A DNA stretch of 64,000 nucleotides from the NCBI RefSeq assembly GCF_900005765.1, contig NC_041691.1:124001-188000 (forward strand), given 5' to 3'. Below the pieces are notes generated by a model that did no database searches, was not told where the DNA came from, and saw only the letters and a program-made list of their open reading frames with translations. Within the stretch, counting starts at the first letter, position 1. Every line of letters begins with the position of its first letter. The DNA comes from Plasmodium relictum (lineage: Eukaryota; Apicomplexa; Aconoidasida; Haemosporida; Plasmodiidae). This document shows positions 49,999-61,550 of this stretch, in pieces. The translations under genes and the position numbers were made by a program.

Positions 49999-50250
49999 AA
50001 TCATAAAATATAATTTTATGTAAAATAAGCTGTTTATTTTTTTTTTAAATGATTAAGATTAATTTCTTAATATATATATATATGTATGTATATATATAAA
50101 TATATGTTTATAAACATATATTAAGATATCCTTTTTTTCTAAATTTATATACATTTTCTTATTTATTTTTATGTAATTTGTTTAAAGTAAAAAATTATAT
50201 AAAAGAAAAAAAAATTAAAATTTTTTTATACATATGTATATAGGAAGAAA

Positions 50251-53200
50251 ATGAATATTCCAAATAATTCGGAAAATTCAGAGCAAAATAATATTGAAAA
50301 TAGTATAAATTTTTCAGATAACAGAAATAATAGTTTTTTGGGGAATGATGATGGTAGTATTATAGATGATAATAATATAATAGAAGACGAATGCATAACA
50401 CCAAAAGATGATGAAGAGAATATGAATTCAAGAAAAAAAAAAAAAAATGATAAATTAAATCAAAATGAAAACAAAAGTTTAAGAATAGGAAGAAATGAAT
50501 CGAGAAATGAAACTAGTTATCATCACCAAAATAGTCATAATTCAAATATATTAAGTAATGCTCTAAATAATGCAATAAATAACGTGATACATAGTGCAAT
50601 AAGTAGTCGTACAAATATTAATAACAATGTTACTAATACATTACCAAATAATAATAATAACAATAATAATAATAATAATAATTCATATAATATGTTTGCA
50701 TTAGATAATATTTTTGTTAATGAACCAAATAATTATTTTTTACAAGATGGGATACATGCAGAAAGTAACAATGCCGATGAAGAAGAAGAAGATGAAGAAG
50801 ATAATGTTGAAGTTGAAGAACATCATGAAAATGAAGGAGTTGAAAACGAAAATGAAGAAGACGAAGAAGATGAAGAAGAGGAAAATGAAGGAGAAGAAGA
50901 AATTGAAGGTGAAGAAGATGAAATAGAAGAAATTGATGAATATGAAGAAAGAGATGCTGAGGGATTTCAAGATGTACCAGAAGAAAAAGAAGTAATGAAA
51001 ACAGGGAAACAACAGAATAAAAAGATAAAAAAAAAAAAAAAAAATAATGAAAATGAAAATCATATTCTTTGTAATAATAGTAATGATTGCACAGAAAACA
51101 TATTATTAAATAATGAGATAACGTCGATATCAAATGAAAAATCTATTTCTCATATTAATACATTAAGCAGTGGAAAGGTAGATAATTTAACTTTATATTT
51201 GCAAAAAGAATTAACATGCCCTATATGTTTAGATTATTTTTATCTACCTGTAACTATGAATTGTGGTCATACATTCTGTAGATATTGTATTGGTCATAAT
51301 AAATTGAATGGAAAAAATTGTCCTTTATGTAGGCAACCATTAGGACATACTTCGTGCATTAATACTATTATATCTAATTTAGTTCGTATATATAACTTAA
51401 GAAGAAAATCATTAAAAATATATAAATCTATAGAAATAGTAAATACAGTAGACGAAATTTGGTGGAATGAAAATTTTATAAAACCACAAGTCAGTGTATC
51501 TCTCTTTTTAAGAATATTTTTGCATGATATGATATCACCACCTATCTTTTTTGATGATTTAACAGCATGTATTATTGATTTTTTTACTGTAAATAATTTA
51601 TGGTCAAAGGCCAAATGGGTATTTAATATAAAAGACTGTAGAGTATTTAGCGAGTTGATAGGATATGACAAAGATGATAAAGAAACGACTAGTGAAAGAT
51701 TACATACATGGGTTGAGAGATATATAACTCAGAATCCATCAATGTGTATGAGGAAAGAAGAAAAAATTATTTTAAAATTATATCAAGATAGAACACATAG
51801 AATTGATAGTCATATATTTGATTCTTCTGTATTACCTAATAGATTACCATGGGATGGTGGAAGACATGCAAAAAGTTTAATTCATATGCCCCATTCATCA
51901 GTTTCTCTTTCTCATCTACTGTTTGTAAAAGCAGAAAACAATACTATAGGAGTAGTAGATTGTGGTTCAACAATAGGGACAATGATTAAAGTAAACAATT
52001 ATCATATATTGAAAGAAGGTGATATAATACACATAGGAGATAGATTAGAAGTAACTGTATCTATTGATAAGAATACAGCAGGAATGCCTTATAAAGGTTA
52101 CGTATGGAATAAAAATGCAAATAAAGTTTTAGATAGACATGAATTAAATGAGTTAATAAAACTTGAGACTAATAGCAATCAGGATATATATCTAATAGAA
52201 GATCAAATACCTTCCTATTGTGAAAATATTGAATCAAATTTACTAATTAAATTTGATTTTGGTACAACAAAAGAAGAAATTACACCAAAAACAGAGTACA
52301 TTGACCCTAAAGGTGTTGTATTAGGTAGAGGTCCATATGCTCAATCTAGTTATAAAAAAATTTCAGTTACAAATTCAAATGGATATGTATCAAGAGAACA
52401 TTGTTTAATTTACTATGACGGATCTAAACCGGAAGGAGAAAGATGGCTATTAAGAGATACTAGTACATTAGGAACTTTTCTTAAAATTAAATCATATTCT
52501 AATCCAGTACCATTACCTATTGGTTCTATATTCAAAGCAGGTCAATGCAAAATTGAAGTATGTTCTCATGATACAGCACAGTATATACATTATCCTGAAA
52601 GATCATTATCATTACATAATACAAACAATGCTTCAAATTTAGATAACAATAATAATAATAATAATAATAATAATTTTAATAATAATTCAGATAATAGAAA
52701 TAATGATAATGATAGTAATAATACTAGTAATAATAATAACAATTATAGTAGTAATAATAGCAACTATAATAATCATTCAAGTAATGATCAAAACAATAAC
52801 AGTAATAATAATGGAAATGATAATTCTAATTATAATGTTGAGAACTTTAATACTCAAAACTTTTTACAAAATAATGATCAAAACAAAAATAGACAAGAAT
52901 CATTGGATAATAACCGTCAAGATGGAAATATGCAGTGTTTATTGCAAAACAGTGTTAATTCCGTATCACATGAAAATAATATTTCTTCATCGTATAGAAG
53001 TGAAAATAGGATTTCAAGTAATTATTATAATCAAAGTCATGGAGATACATACTTCTATAATTATCTAAGGAATAGTATTAATCACAACAGTAATAATTAT
53101 AACAATAATAATAATAATAGTAGTAATAACAACAGTACTGATAGTACTGTTAATAGTAGTAATTTGATAAGAGATCATGATGAAACAAACTGCAATAGTA

Positions 53201-54255
53201 GTAACTATAGCTTAAGCGGAAGTATGCATGATAATATATTTAATAATAATAATATAAACAATAATTATAATGATAATATATATAATAACAGTATTGAAAA
53301 TAATAATAACAATATTAGTTATAATAACAATAGTAATAATAGCAATAGTAGTAATAGTTACAAACATAGTTTTATCAATGGTAGTAGTAGTAGTAATGGT
53401 AAAAGTAGTTATATTAATAATAATGATAGAAACTTATTTTATAAATATTACATAGATTACAATAATTATAAATATGAAAATAATAATTTTTTTCTTAATA
53501 ATCACCAGGTATCTATAGATGATTATAGTCCCTTCAATAGAAATACTGATCCTAAATTATCTTTTAACATGAACAACTCATGTGAAAATAAGAATTTAAA
53601 AGTCAATATAGGAACTATATTAAATAAAGTTAAGCCAATAACTGATAGCAGAAGTGGATCATCTAATGAAAGTGCAAACACGAAAAATTTTTATCTTATA
53701 AATTTTAAAAAAATAGAAAAACATAAAATTAATGAAGTTATACTTTATAAAAATATAAATAAAAATAACATTGAAAAAAAAACTACCAAATGTTCTTTTA
53801 AGAAGTTTAACTATAATAGTAAAACAGACAACTTCCCAAAAAAAAAAAGAAATCATTCAGAAACTTTTCTATATATGAATCAAATGAATAATAAAGTTGA
53901 ATCTACTAAACATAATAATAATAGTACATGTAATTCTATTTATAACGATATGAAATCACTTAAATTAATATATAATTACATAAACAGTTTACATATAAAT
54001 AATAAGAAGAAAAGTACAAATAATAATAATTTGATAGATAATAATAAAAATTTAAAAGTAATAACTAAATCAAATGTGAATATCAAAAAAATTGATTCAT
54101 TAAATATGTATCCGGATGCACAACTTGATAGTACTTATAGTAAATTACGACAGAACTTTATTATTGATAATAATAAAAGTAAAAATATATTAACCAATGA
54201 ACACAATAAAACAAATCAGAATATTTTATTTCATTCAGTTAAAATGAATAATTAA
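50251..54255 (+). CDS. RING-finger protein with two FHA-like domains (putative E3 ubiquitin ligase)
   Basis: A 1334-aa single exon. The order is an acidic Glu/Asp-rich tract (about 170-250); a C3HC4 RING finger from Cys323 (CPICLDYFYLP, NCGHTFCRYC, CPLCRQP); a conserved-looking helical region (about 390-520); a first FHA-like domain (about 531-620, with SVSLSHLLF and DCGSTIGTMI); a second FHA domain (about 685-775, with LGRGPYAQ, VSREHCLIYY, DTSTLGTFLK); then about 550 residues of Asn/Ser low complexity. FHA domains bind phosphothreonine and the RING recruits an E2, so it probably ubiquitinates in response to phosphorylation, as RNF8 and CHFR do. Here the RING precedes the FHA domains, the reverse of those proteins. 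Phosphopeptide binding by FHA1 is uncertain because its Arg/Ser pattern is loose. Confidence 0.9.
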   Translation: MNIPNNSENSEQNNIENSINFSDNRNNSFLGNDDGSIIDDNNIIEDECITPKDDEENMNSRKKKKNDKLNQNENKSLRIGRNESRNETSYHHQNSHNSNILSNALNNAINNVIHSAISSRTNINNNVTNTLPNNNNNNNNNNNNSYNMFALDNIFVNEPNNYFLQDGIHAESNNADEEEEDEEDNVEVEEHHENEGVENENEEDEEDEEEENEGEEEIEGEEDEIEEIDEYEERDAEGFQDVPEEKEVMKTGKQQNKKIKKKKKNNENENHILCNNSNDCTENILLNNEITSISNEKSISHINTLSSGKVDNLTLYLQKELTCPICLDYFYLPVTMNCGHTFCRYCIGHNKLNGKNCPLCRQPLGHTSCINTIISNLVRIYNLRRKSLKIYKSIEIVNTVDEIWWNENFIKPQVSVSLFLRIFLHDMISPPIFFDDLTACIIDFFTVNNLWSKAKWVFNIKDCRVFSELIGYDKDDKETTSERLHTWVERYITQNPSMCMRKEEKIILKLYQDRTHRIDSHIFDSSVLPNRLPWDGGRHAKSLIHMPHSSVSLSHLLFVKAENNTIGVVDCGSTIGTMIKVNNYHILKEGDIIHIGDRLEVTVSIDKNTAGMPYKGYVWNKNANKVLDRHELNELIKLETNSNQDIYLIEDQIPSYCENIESNLLIKFDFGTTKEEITPKTEYIDPKGVVLGRGPYAQSSYKKISVTNSNGYVSREHCLIYYDGSKPEGERWLLRDTSTLGTFLKIKSYSNPVPLPIGSIFKAGQCKIEVCSHDTAQYIHYPERSLSLHNTNNASNLDNNNNNNNNNNFNNNSDNRNNDNDSNNTSNNNNNYSSNNSNYNNHSSNDQNNNSNNNGNDNSNYNVENFNTQNFLQNNDQNKNRQESLDNNRQDGNMQCLLQNSVNSVSHENNISSSYRSENRISSNYYNQSHGDTYFYNYLRNSINHNSNNYNNNNNNSSNNNSTDSTVNSSNLIRDHDETNCNSSNYSLSGSMHDNIFNNNNINNNYNDNIYNNSIENNNNNISYNNNSNNSNSSNSYKHSFINGSSSSNGKSSYINNNDRNLFYKYYIDYNNYKYENNNFFLNNHQVSIDDYSPFNRNTDPKLSFNMNNSCENKNLKVNIGTILNKVKPITDSRSGSSNESANTKNFYLINFKKIEKHKINEVILYKNINKNNIEKKTTKCSFKKFNYNSKTDNFPKKKRNHSETFLYMNQMNNKVESTKHNNNSTCNSIYNDMKSLKLIYNYINSLHINNKKKSTNNNNLIDNNKNLKVITKSNVNIKKIDSLNMYPDAQLDSTYSKLRQNFIIDNNKSKNILTNEHNKTNQNILFHSVKMNN

Positions 54256-56117
54256 GAAAGATATAAAAAAGTATTTATTTGAAGAATCAAAGAAAAAAAA
54301 AAAAAAAAAAAAAAAGGAATTAGTATATGCTCATAAAAATCAATTTAAAAATCATGATTTATATATCCATATATTTAAATATATATATGTGCATATAAGT
54401 AAATATACATAAAGATACGTTCAAGAAACAAAACAAAAAATTTAATAAAAGTTTTAATATATATATATATGCTGATTATCAATTTTTCTTGTAAATTTAT
54501 TTTCTAAGTTGATGAATTATTTAGAAAAAATAGAATAAAAAAAAAAATAAAACATGATAAAATAATTGATTATTTTTGTACATTAATTTAGTATAATATA
54601 TATATATATATATGAATTATTAATTGATAAGCTTTATAAATTAGTTTATAAACTAAAGAGTTTATTTATAATTATGTTTTTAATATTATTTACTTCGGAT
54701 ATATTTTCAAAGTAATATTTATAAATATATTTTTTTATATCAATAAAAAAATATACCTGAAAATATAATAGAAGTAAAATTAATTTTATATATGTATGTT
54801 TTTTTTTTATAACATGCATGTATTTAAAATTCTTTTATATATTTTTTTAATAAGAAAAAAAATGATTTAAAAATAAGAAATATAAAACAGGAAGAATACA
54901 TGTATATATATATATATACGTGCATATTAATTTACTATATAATTGTTGTAAAAACTATTTGTTAAATAATAATAAATATGGTAAATATATTTTTTTTTTT
55001 TTTCTTTTTTTTTTAAATTGTTTATTAAAATTTTTTTTTTTCTATATCAAAAACTGATGAAAAATTCTATAATTAATTATAGTATAAAAATAAAATTCAT
55101 AAAAAAAAGTATATAGAAATGATTAAAAATTAATTACTTTTTAATTATATTTGTAAAGTGGGCAATTTAAAAAAAAAAAAAAAAAAATTAGATAGTAATA
55201 TATAAATTTCTTTGCTACAATTATTTTCACATAATTTTTTTTAAAATTTGATGAGAAAAGCATTTATTAATTTAAAACATAAGAAATAATTAAAATATAT
55301 TTAACAAATGTATGCTTCTATAAAAAGTAAAAAGAAATATTTACCATTTCTGTTGTTTTCTTAATTGTCTTTTCTTTTTTTTATTCAATTATGAAGCTTA
55401 CATTAAATTATAAAGATAACTTTATGAAAATGTAACTGCTTTTCATTTTAAGTATTTTCCTAATTTATATAATTATATATGTATATATTTTGTGCATTAA
55501 CCTTAAATAGTAGTAAATTCTTATTTAAAGAACTTTTTTTTTAATTTTCAGTCTATTTTTATAATTTTGTTCTTTTTATATAACTCTAATGTATTATCAT
55601 TGTATAATAGTAATTTTTTTTCTTCCTTAATCATGTAAAAATATAAATATTGATTAAAGAATGTAAATACTGTTATTAAAAGAAAAAAGAAAATAGAAAA
55701 TAGAAATATAAGAGAATATATGTATTTATTTGAAAAAGCATTTGTGATAGACAAAGATAATAATCAAAGTAAAAAGTAAATAAAAAAAAAAAAATACAAA
55801 TCATAATTTCATATATTATCTTAAATTCTGCTAATTTCAATTAATTTTAATTTTTTTTTTTTTTTTTCTTTTTAGATTTTCTTTTTTGAAAAATTAAATA
55901 TCTAATATAATAAAATAATTATCATAAATTAAAAAAGAAAAAAAAAAAACAGAAAAACAAATGTATCTATATATATATTTATATTATATAGATATATTTG
56001 TTTTATTTTTAGTGTTTTTATCTTTAATATGAATTTTATATATTTCTTTTTTTTCTTTTTTCTTTTTTTTTTATTTTTAATTATATTCATATATACTTTT
56101 AGGTTTTATTTTTATCA
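54256..56117. other. Convergent 3' intergenic region
   Basis: 1.86 kb between the RING-FHA and NASP-like gene ends. A minus-strand frame at 55548-55754 encodes a hydrophobic helix plus charged tail, but it begins at TTG behind an in-frame stop with no splice acceptor upstream, so it is not called. The rest is AT-rich without features. Confidence 0.55.
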
Positions 56118-57893
56118 TTAATTTTTATATTTAGATAAATCTATTCTTCTCTTTTTCGTTGCGTGTTCTTCATCGTTAACTCTAGAAATTGTGATTTTTG
56201 TAACTTCATTTTTTTCTTTATTTAATACTGCTTTATCAAATTCAGACTAAAAAAAAAGCAAGAAAATGCAATTTTTTAATAATTTAAGAATAAAATAAAA
56301 ATAATATATATATTACCTTGGTTGTAATGACTAATTCTTTTGCTTTAGTTTGACTTCCCAATTCTTTTCCTTCTTCTCCTTCTTCTTCTATTTGTCTCTT
56401 TAAATCATTTATTTGAATTTGAACATCATCATATGTATCCCTTATAATTTTTTCATTCGTATTTTCTGGTAGTGGTGTTGTTTTTTGTCTAACATCTAGT
56501 AATATTTTTTTTACTTTTTCAAAATATTCTACAGCTTCTTTTCTTTTTCCGCAAAACATATAACTTTGAGATAATGATATCAATGGTGCAATTAAATTTT
56601 CATCTCCTACTTTATGTTTCTCTCTTAATTCAACACATTTCTCATATTCCTATATAAAATTTTTTATAAGGAATATATGTAAACACTTTTTTTTTTATCT
56701 TTATTTTATTTTTTCTTATTTTATTTTATTTTATTTATTTTTTTTTTTTTTACTTTTAATGCTTCTGGGAAAAAATGATTTAATAGATTAATATCTCCTA
56801 ATCTTATAAAAACATATGTGTAATTTAAGATGTCCTTTTTAGGTACTTCTTCATTTTTTTCCATTAACAACTCATAGCATTTTCTTGCAAACTCAAACAT
56901 CTCAAAAGCCAACTAGTTTCATTAATGACAAAAAAAAAAAAAAAAAATAGATATGCATTTTTGGTATATTTGAACATAATTAAAATTAAAAATTATATAG
57001 CAATAATGAAATTATAAAAATAAAAAAATTCTTACTTGCTCATCTGTAACTTCCTCTTTATCAACTGAATCATCTGTATCAGACACTTCAATTTTTTTTT
57101 CTATTAAAAAAAAAATAATAAAATAAATTGAAAAGTAAATGAATTAAATAATGACTCATATTTAATTTTTCTCTAAAATTAGTAGAAACATTTATTTAGT
57201 TTGCAAATTTTACTTTTTTTTAAAAATTCAAACAAATCATTTTTTTCTTCTTCCTTAGTTAATAAGGCATCAGCAAAACATAAGTAAAACTCTCTTAAAT
57301 CTATATGAACATTCCCCTCAATTTTTAATTCTTTTATTCTATTAAAATATAAACATATTTATTAATATATATATATGCATTTAAAAAATATAACTATATC
57401 TAAATAATATATAAATGAAAAAATAAAATAATAAAAATATTTTACTTTTTTTCTACAGCCATGGAAAAACGTTCTGCTGCTACTTCGTAATTTTTATTTT
57501 CTTTGAATTCCAACTTTCCCATATCAAATAATTCATTAGCTGTTCTTTTCTCAAACAATTCTATAGGAGTAAATATATATATATATATATGCAATAATTT
57601 TTACTGTTTTAGAAATGTCTATATATTTTCTATATATAAATAATCCTATTTTTTTTCAACTATTTTTAGAAATATAAACATTTTAGAAAAAATAAAAATA
57701 ATAACCTTTTTGTTCATCCACTTCAGATTCAACATTTGCATTAGAACTATCATCAGAAATAATTTCTTGTTCTATATTAATAAACATAAAAAAAAAAATA
57801 AATAAATAAATACAAAATAGTAATAATTTTAAAATTATCTTTTATTTTCTGTATTATTTAATATAATTTTAAAATAGTGTAAGCACCTGACAT
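56118..57893 (-). CDS. NASP/Hif1/Sim3-type TPR histone chaperone
   Basis: NASP-family proteins bind free H3-H4 through TPRs and escort them to the nucleus. Eight exons join in phase: 57887-57893, 57706-57771, 57446-57560, 57214-57338, 57036-57100, 56754-56912, 56317-56649 and 56118-56246. They give 332 aa. The first exon is only 7 nt (Met, Ser and one base). TPR-like pairs are ANELFDMGKLEFKENKNYEV, REFYLCFADALLTKEEE, then LAFEMFEFARKCYELLM with YTYVFIRLGDINLLNHFFPEA (127-180) and EYEKCVELREKHKV onward with SLSQSYMFCGKRKEAVEYF. The acidic DTDDSVDKEEVTDE stretch interrupts the TPR region, a family hallmark. A coiled coil (DVQIQINDLKRQIEEE) and a basic nuclear signal KKRR (321-324) close the chain. 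Each of these matches the SHNi-TPR architecture. Confidence 0.9.
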
Positions 57894-59426
57894 TTTTCTA
57901 CATAAAAGAAAAAAAAAAAAAAGCTTCTAATTATATACTAATTTCTCCTTTTAAAATGAATCTGAAAATGAAAATTCGTAACATTTACATATATATATAT
58001 TTATCATAATGAAAATTCTAATTTTTTTTTTTTTTTTTTTATACATACAAAAACATATATGTGTATATTATTTTTTTTTTAATCCTTTTTAACTCATTAA
58101 TTTTTTTTTTTAATATATTATTAAAATATCAACAAATATAGTTTAATCAATCAAGATACAAAATAATTTATTGAAATAACTATAGAAAAGCTATTAATTA
58201 TTTTTATAATTAAAATTTAAAGTATTTATATATATTCTTATATGTATAAAACAATAAAGAAAAATATACTTATATATATATAATGTTATTGATAAATTAT
58301 TTAATAAATTTTTTTCTTAATTTTATGACATTAAACTATAAATTTGTTCATATAAGCCTTATCTTTTTATGTTATGTTTATTTTTTAATTTTTAAAAAAT
58401 CTTTATTCTATAAGCATTATAATTATTTTTTTTTTCATATTTTTTTTTTTTTTTTTGTTTTTTCTTTTCGTTATGTCTTAATAAAATTAATAGGAAAAAA
58501 ATTCTAATAACTTTTTCTCCCTTTACATAATAATAAAATTAAAAAAATAAATAATGATATTCATGCAATTTCTGCTAGTTAAAGCTTGTTGAGATATTTA
58601 TAAATACATCGATTTTTTTTTTTTTAAATTTTTTTTTTTTTCGTGGAAAATAATTTTTATTATATTACAAGTTCCCTTTTATATTTATTTAAATTAAGCA
58701 TAGGTTGTATCACTTTTTGTTTATTCCTTATATAAAAATAAATATTATAATAATTATTATTATTATTTCATTGAATACTTTTTTTGAAAATGAGATTATT
58801 CATTACTTCAAATACATATATGTATTAACATATATTAGAAAAGAAGATATCAGTGCGAGTTTACTTACTATAATTTATTTGTATCATAAAATTTCATTAA
58901 TATTAATAAACACCTAAGGAATATATTTATGATAATTTAAAATATGCTATATAAAAAAAAAAAATTAGACATGTTTTTTAATTTATGCACACAGCTAGAA
59001 GTATGAGAATAGAAAAATAAGTAAAATATAAAATAAGATCTATTAAAATAACTAAGTTATTTCCCATTTAAAAATAATTCTTAATAAAAAAAAAAAAAAT
59101 TACTACGTTAGATGTTTTCCTATAACACAAAAAAAATAAAATAAAATGAAATATTTTTATTATATTATCTTAACAACATATTTTTCTTAAATTGAATTTT
59201 CTCCTTCTTAAACAAATATAATTATATGAAATAATTAATTTGATTACAATATATGTACATATATATATTTATATTTTTTTTTTTTATTTTTTTTTTTGTA
59301 TCTTTACATATTTATTTTTTTTATATAATTGTACATTTTATTATTTAAAAAAATTTTTCTTTTTTGTAAAACATACATTTTTAAAATTAATCCAATATTA
59401 ATTTTTTGTACCTATTATAAGATAAA
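57894..59426. other. Divergent promoter region with two doubtful membrane-peptide frames
   Basis: 1.53 kb between NASP-like (-) and glyoxalase II (+). On the plus strand a frame from ATG 58283 (75 codons, hydrophobic start MLLINYLINFFLNFM) and a frame ending at 58917, preceded by a possible acceptor at 58703 (ending RKEDISASLLTIIYLYHK), look less random than the surroundings. They could be exons of a small membrane protein, but I found no convincing donor joining them. Confidence 0.4.
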
Positions 59427-60383
59427 ATGAAAATACTTAAAACTTTATTATCATTAAATTATTTTGCAAATATAAGATATAATATCTGTACATCTAAAAA
59501 ATTATTTTTTGAAAATAATTATTTAAAAAAAAAAATATATATGACTGATAATAAAAAGAAATATTTCATAGTAAATAAAAAAGATATATGTACTAATGTT
59601 ATAATAATACCCATATATAAGGATAACTATTCATATATTTTTTATGATAATAAAGAAGAAGGAATAGCAGTTGATCCTAGTGATTATAAAATAATTAATG
59701 AAGTAACAAAAAAGGAGAATATAAAAATAAGAAATGTTTTATGTACTCATAAACATTCTGATCATAATAGTGGAAACTTCTTTTTTTTTGACAACAAAGT
59801 AAATGTTTATGGAATTAAAGAAAATGATAACAAATATATAAATAAAAATATTAATAATATTAACAAGTTTGAAATAAATAATTTTAAAATAACAACATTT
59901 ATATCTAATTTTCACTGTAAAAATCATATATCCTATTTAATCGAAAACTCTAAAAATAAATTAAAAAAAATTTTTTTTACTGGTGATTTTTTATTTGTAT
60001 GTGGAATAGGAAAAAACTTTGAAGCTAATAATAGTGATTTATATAATTCAATAAATAATTTAAAAAGTTTAGATAAAAAAAATACCTATATTTTTTGTGG
60101 TCATGAATATACATTAGATAATATAAAATTCGCTTTGAGCGTTGATTCATCTAATGATAATTTAAAAACATTTTATGAAAAAATGAAAAATGAAAGTGAC
60201 ATTCCTACAATTCCTTCTTTATTGGAAGAAGAATTTTTATATAATCCATTTTTGAGATATAATGATGAAGGTATAAAAAATTCTATTAAAAAATATGCAA
60301 TAAAAAACAATTATGTAATTGAAAAAAATAGTGATTATCTTATTCTTTTAAGAATAATGAAAGATAATTTTAAAATAACATAG
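59427..60383 (+). CDS. GLOII: Hydroxyacylglutathione hydrolase (glyoxalase II), with N-terminal leader
   Basis: Glyoxalase II hydrolyses S-lactoylglutathione to lactate and glutathione, completing methylglyoxal detoxification. A 318-aa single exon of the metallo-beta-lactamase fold. The metal-binding motif is THKHSDHNSG (His108, His110, Asp112, His113). Further ligands are His163 in NFHCKNHISY, Asp187 in FTGDFLFVCGIG and His226 in FCGHEYTLDN, so the metal site is complete. The canonical enzyme begins close to IPIYKDNYSYIF (residues 61-72). The first about 55 residues are an extension with a hydrophobic start (MKILKTLLSLNYFANI) and Lys/Asn-rich sequence, which fits targeting to the apicoplast as for P. 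falciparum tGloII. A second in-frame ATG at codon 39 could give a leaderless form. Confidence 0.95.
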   Translation: MKILKTLLSLNYFANIRYNICTSKKLFFENNYLKKKIYMTDNKKKYFIVNKKDICTNVIIIPIYKDNYSYIFYDNKEEGIAVDPSDYKIINEVTKKENIKIRNVLCTHKHSDHNSGNFFFFDNKVNVYGIKENDNKYINKNINNINKFEINNFKITTFISNFHCKNHISYLIENSKNKLKKIFFTGDFLFVCGIGKNFEANNSDLYNSINNLKSLDKKNTYIFCGHEYTLDNIKFALSVDSSNDNLKTFYEKMKNESDIPTIPSLLEEEFLYNPFLRYNDEGIKNSIKKYAIKNNYVIEKNSDYLILLRIMKDNFKIT

Positions 60384-61550
60384 TAATTTAACTTTTTTCC
60401 TTTTAAACATTTTTTTTATAAAATTATTTTTATTCAACTTTTTTTTTTCTATTTTCATAAATCTTTGAGATTCACAAGTTGAAATTTCATTGCTTTATCA
60501 TTAATTTAATAACTTAAGAAATAATGAATACAAGTAATATAGAATTATCTTTTTTTTTTAATGGAAAAGTAGAAATATATATTATGAATATTAATTGTTA
60601 TAAAGAAAAAATAATCAAAAAGTATAATATTTGAAAAAATGAAAATTAAAAAATAAAAAATATTTTTATTCTAGAATAATATGTAATATTTAATTGAACT
60701 TTTTTTTTAATATTTTAATGTCTATAGCAATAGCAATAATTATTTTGTAATAATATGCATTCTATATCAGTGGTAGTAATCTTAAATTTTCCTTATTTTT
60801 TTTAAAATTTAATAATATTTATAATTATAATTTTATACAAAAAATAAAAAAAAAATATATAAAAAAATTTTAATAGTATTTTAATTTTTTTTTTTTTTTA
60901 ATCTTTTATAATTTAAATAATAATATGATAATTTTTACTCAATTTATATTTTTCTGATATTTACATTTCAGTATGATTTCTATAATATATTAAAAAAAAA
61001 AAAAAAAGTTTAAAAAAAAAATTTTAATAAAAAAAAAAAAAAACATCTAAAATGTAAATATATGTAATGTATAATCAACATTTTTTTTTTAATTTTCTGA
61101 TTTTAACTAAAAAAGGCATATGTATTACATGAATTTTTTTTTTTTTATTACATATCCCATTAATTTTTTCTTCAACGATATTTTAATTCATGAGGAATCA
61201 AAAAAAATTAAAATGAAAAAAAGTTCATAAAAAAATATAAGATAAATATGAAAAATTTTTATTGTAATAAAATTTATTAAAATTAAAACATATAAATTTT
61301 TGTATTTAAAACTTTTCTAAATTTTAAATTTTGTTTTTTTTGTATTTTAATTTTTTTTTTTTCTTCTTTCTGTTTTTAAATAAATGGCTTCATTTAAAAT
61401 AAATAAGTAAAAAAATTAAAAAAAAAAATGATCATCAATAATAGTTTTTATTTTACCTTTTTAAATAAAGTATATTATTTTTCATTCTATAAAACAGAAA
61501 TTCTTAATGCATAAAAAAAAAATTAAAAAAAAATTAAAAATATAAAAATC
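60384..61550. other. Intergenic region
   Basis: 1.17 kb between two plus-strand genes, with homopolymer runs throughout. No gene seen. Confidence 0.6.

Larger units (their letters stand above)
45383..50250. other. 4.9-kb gene-free divergent region rich in TA microsatellites
   Basis: Between the kelch gene (-) and the RING-FHA gene (+). It contains four long TA runs and a 21-bp tandem repeat, listed separately, and many T tracts. The short frames here are low-complexity and mostly overlap those runs. It must contain both promoters; their positions are not visible by eye. Confidence 0.6.

Noticed and set aside
50714-51133. Several long open frames on both strands around 50.7-51.1 kb
   Set aside because: Shadows of the GAA/GAT-rich acidic tract in the RING-FHA gene.
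55548-55754. 68-codon minus-strand frame with a membrane helix and charged tail
   Set aside because: Begins at TTG behind an in-frame TGA, with no AG acceptor upstream and no ATG before the helix.
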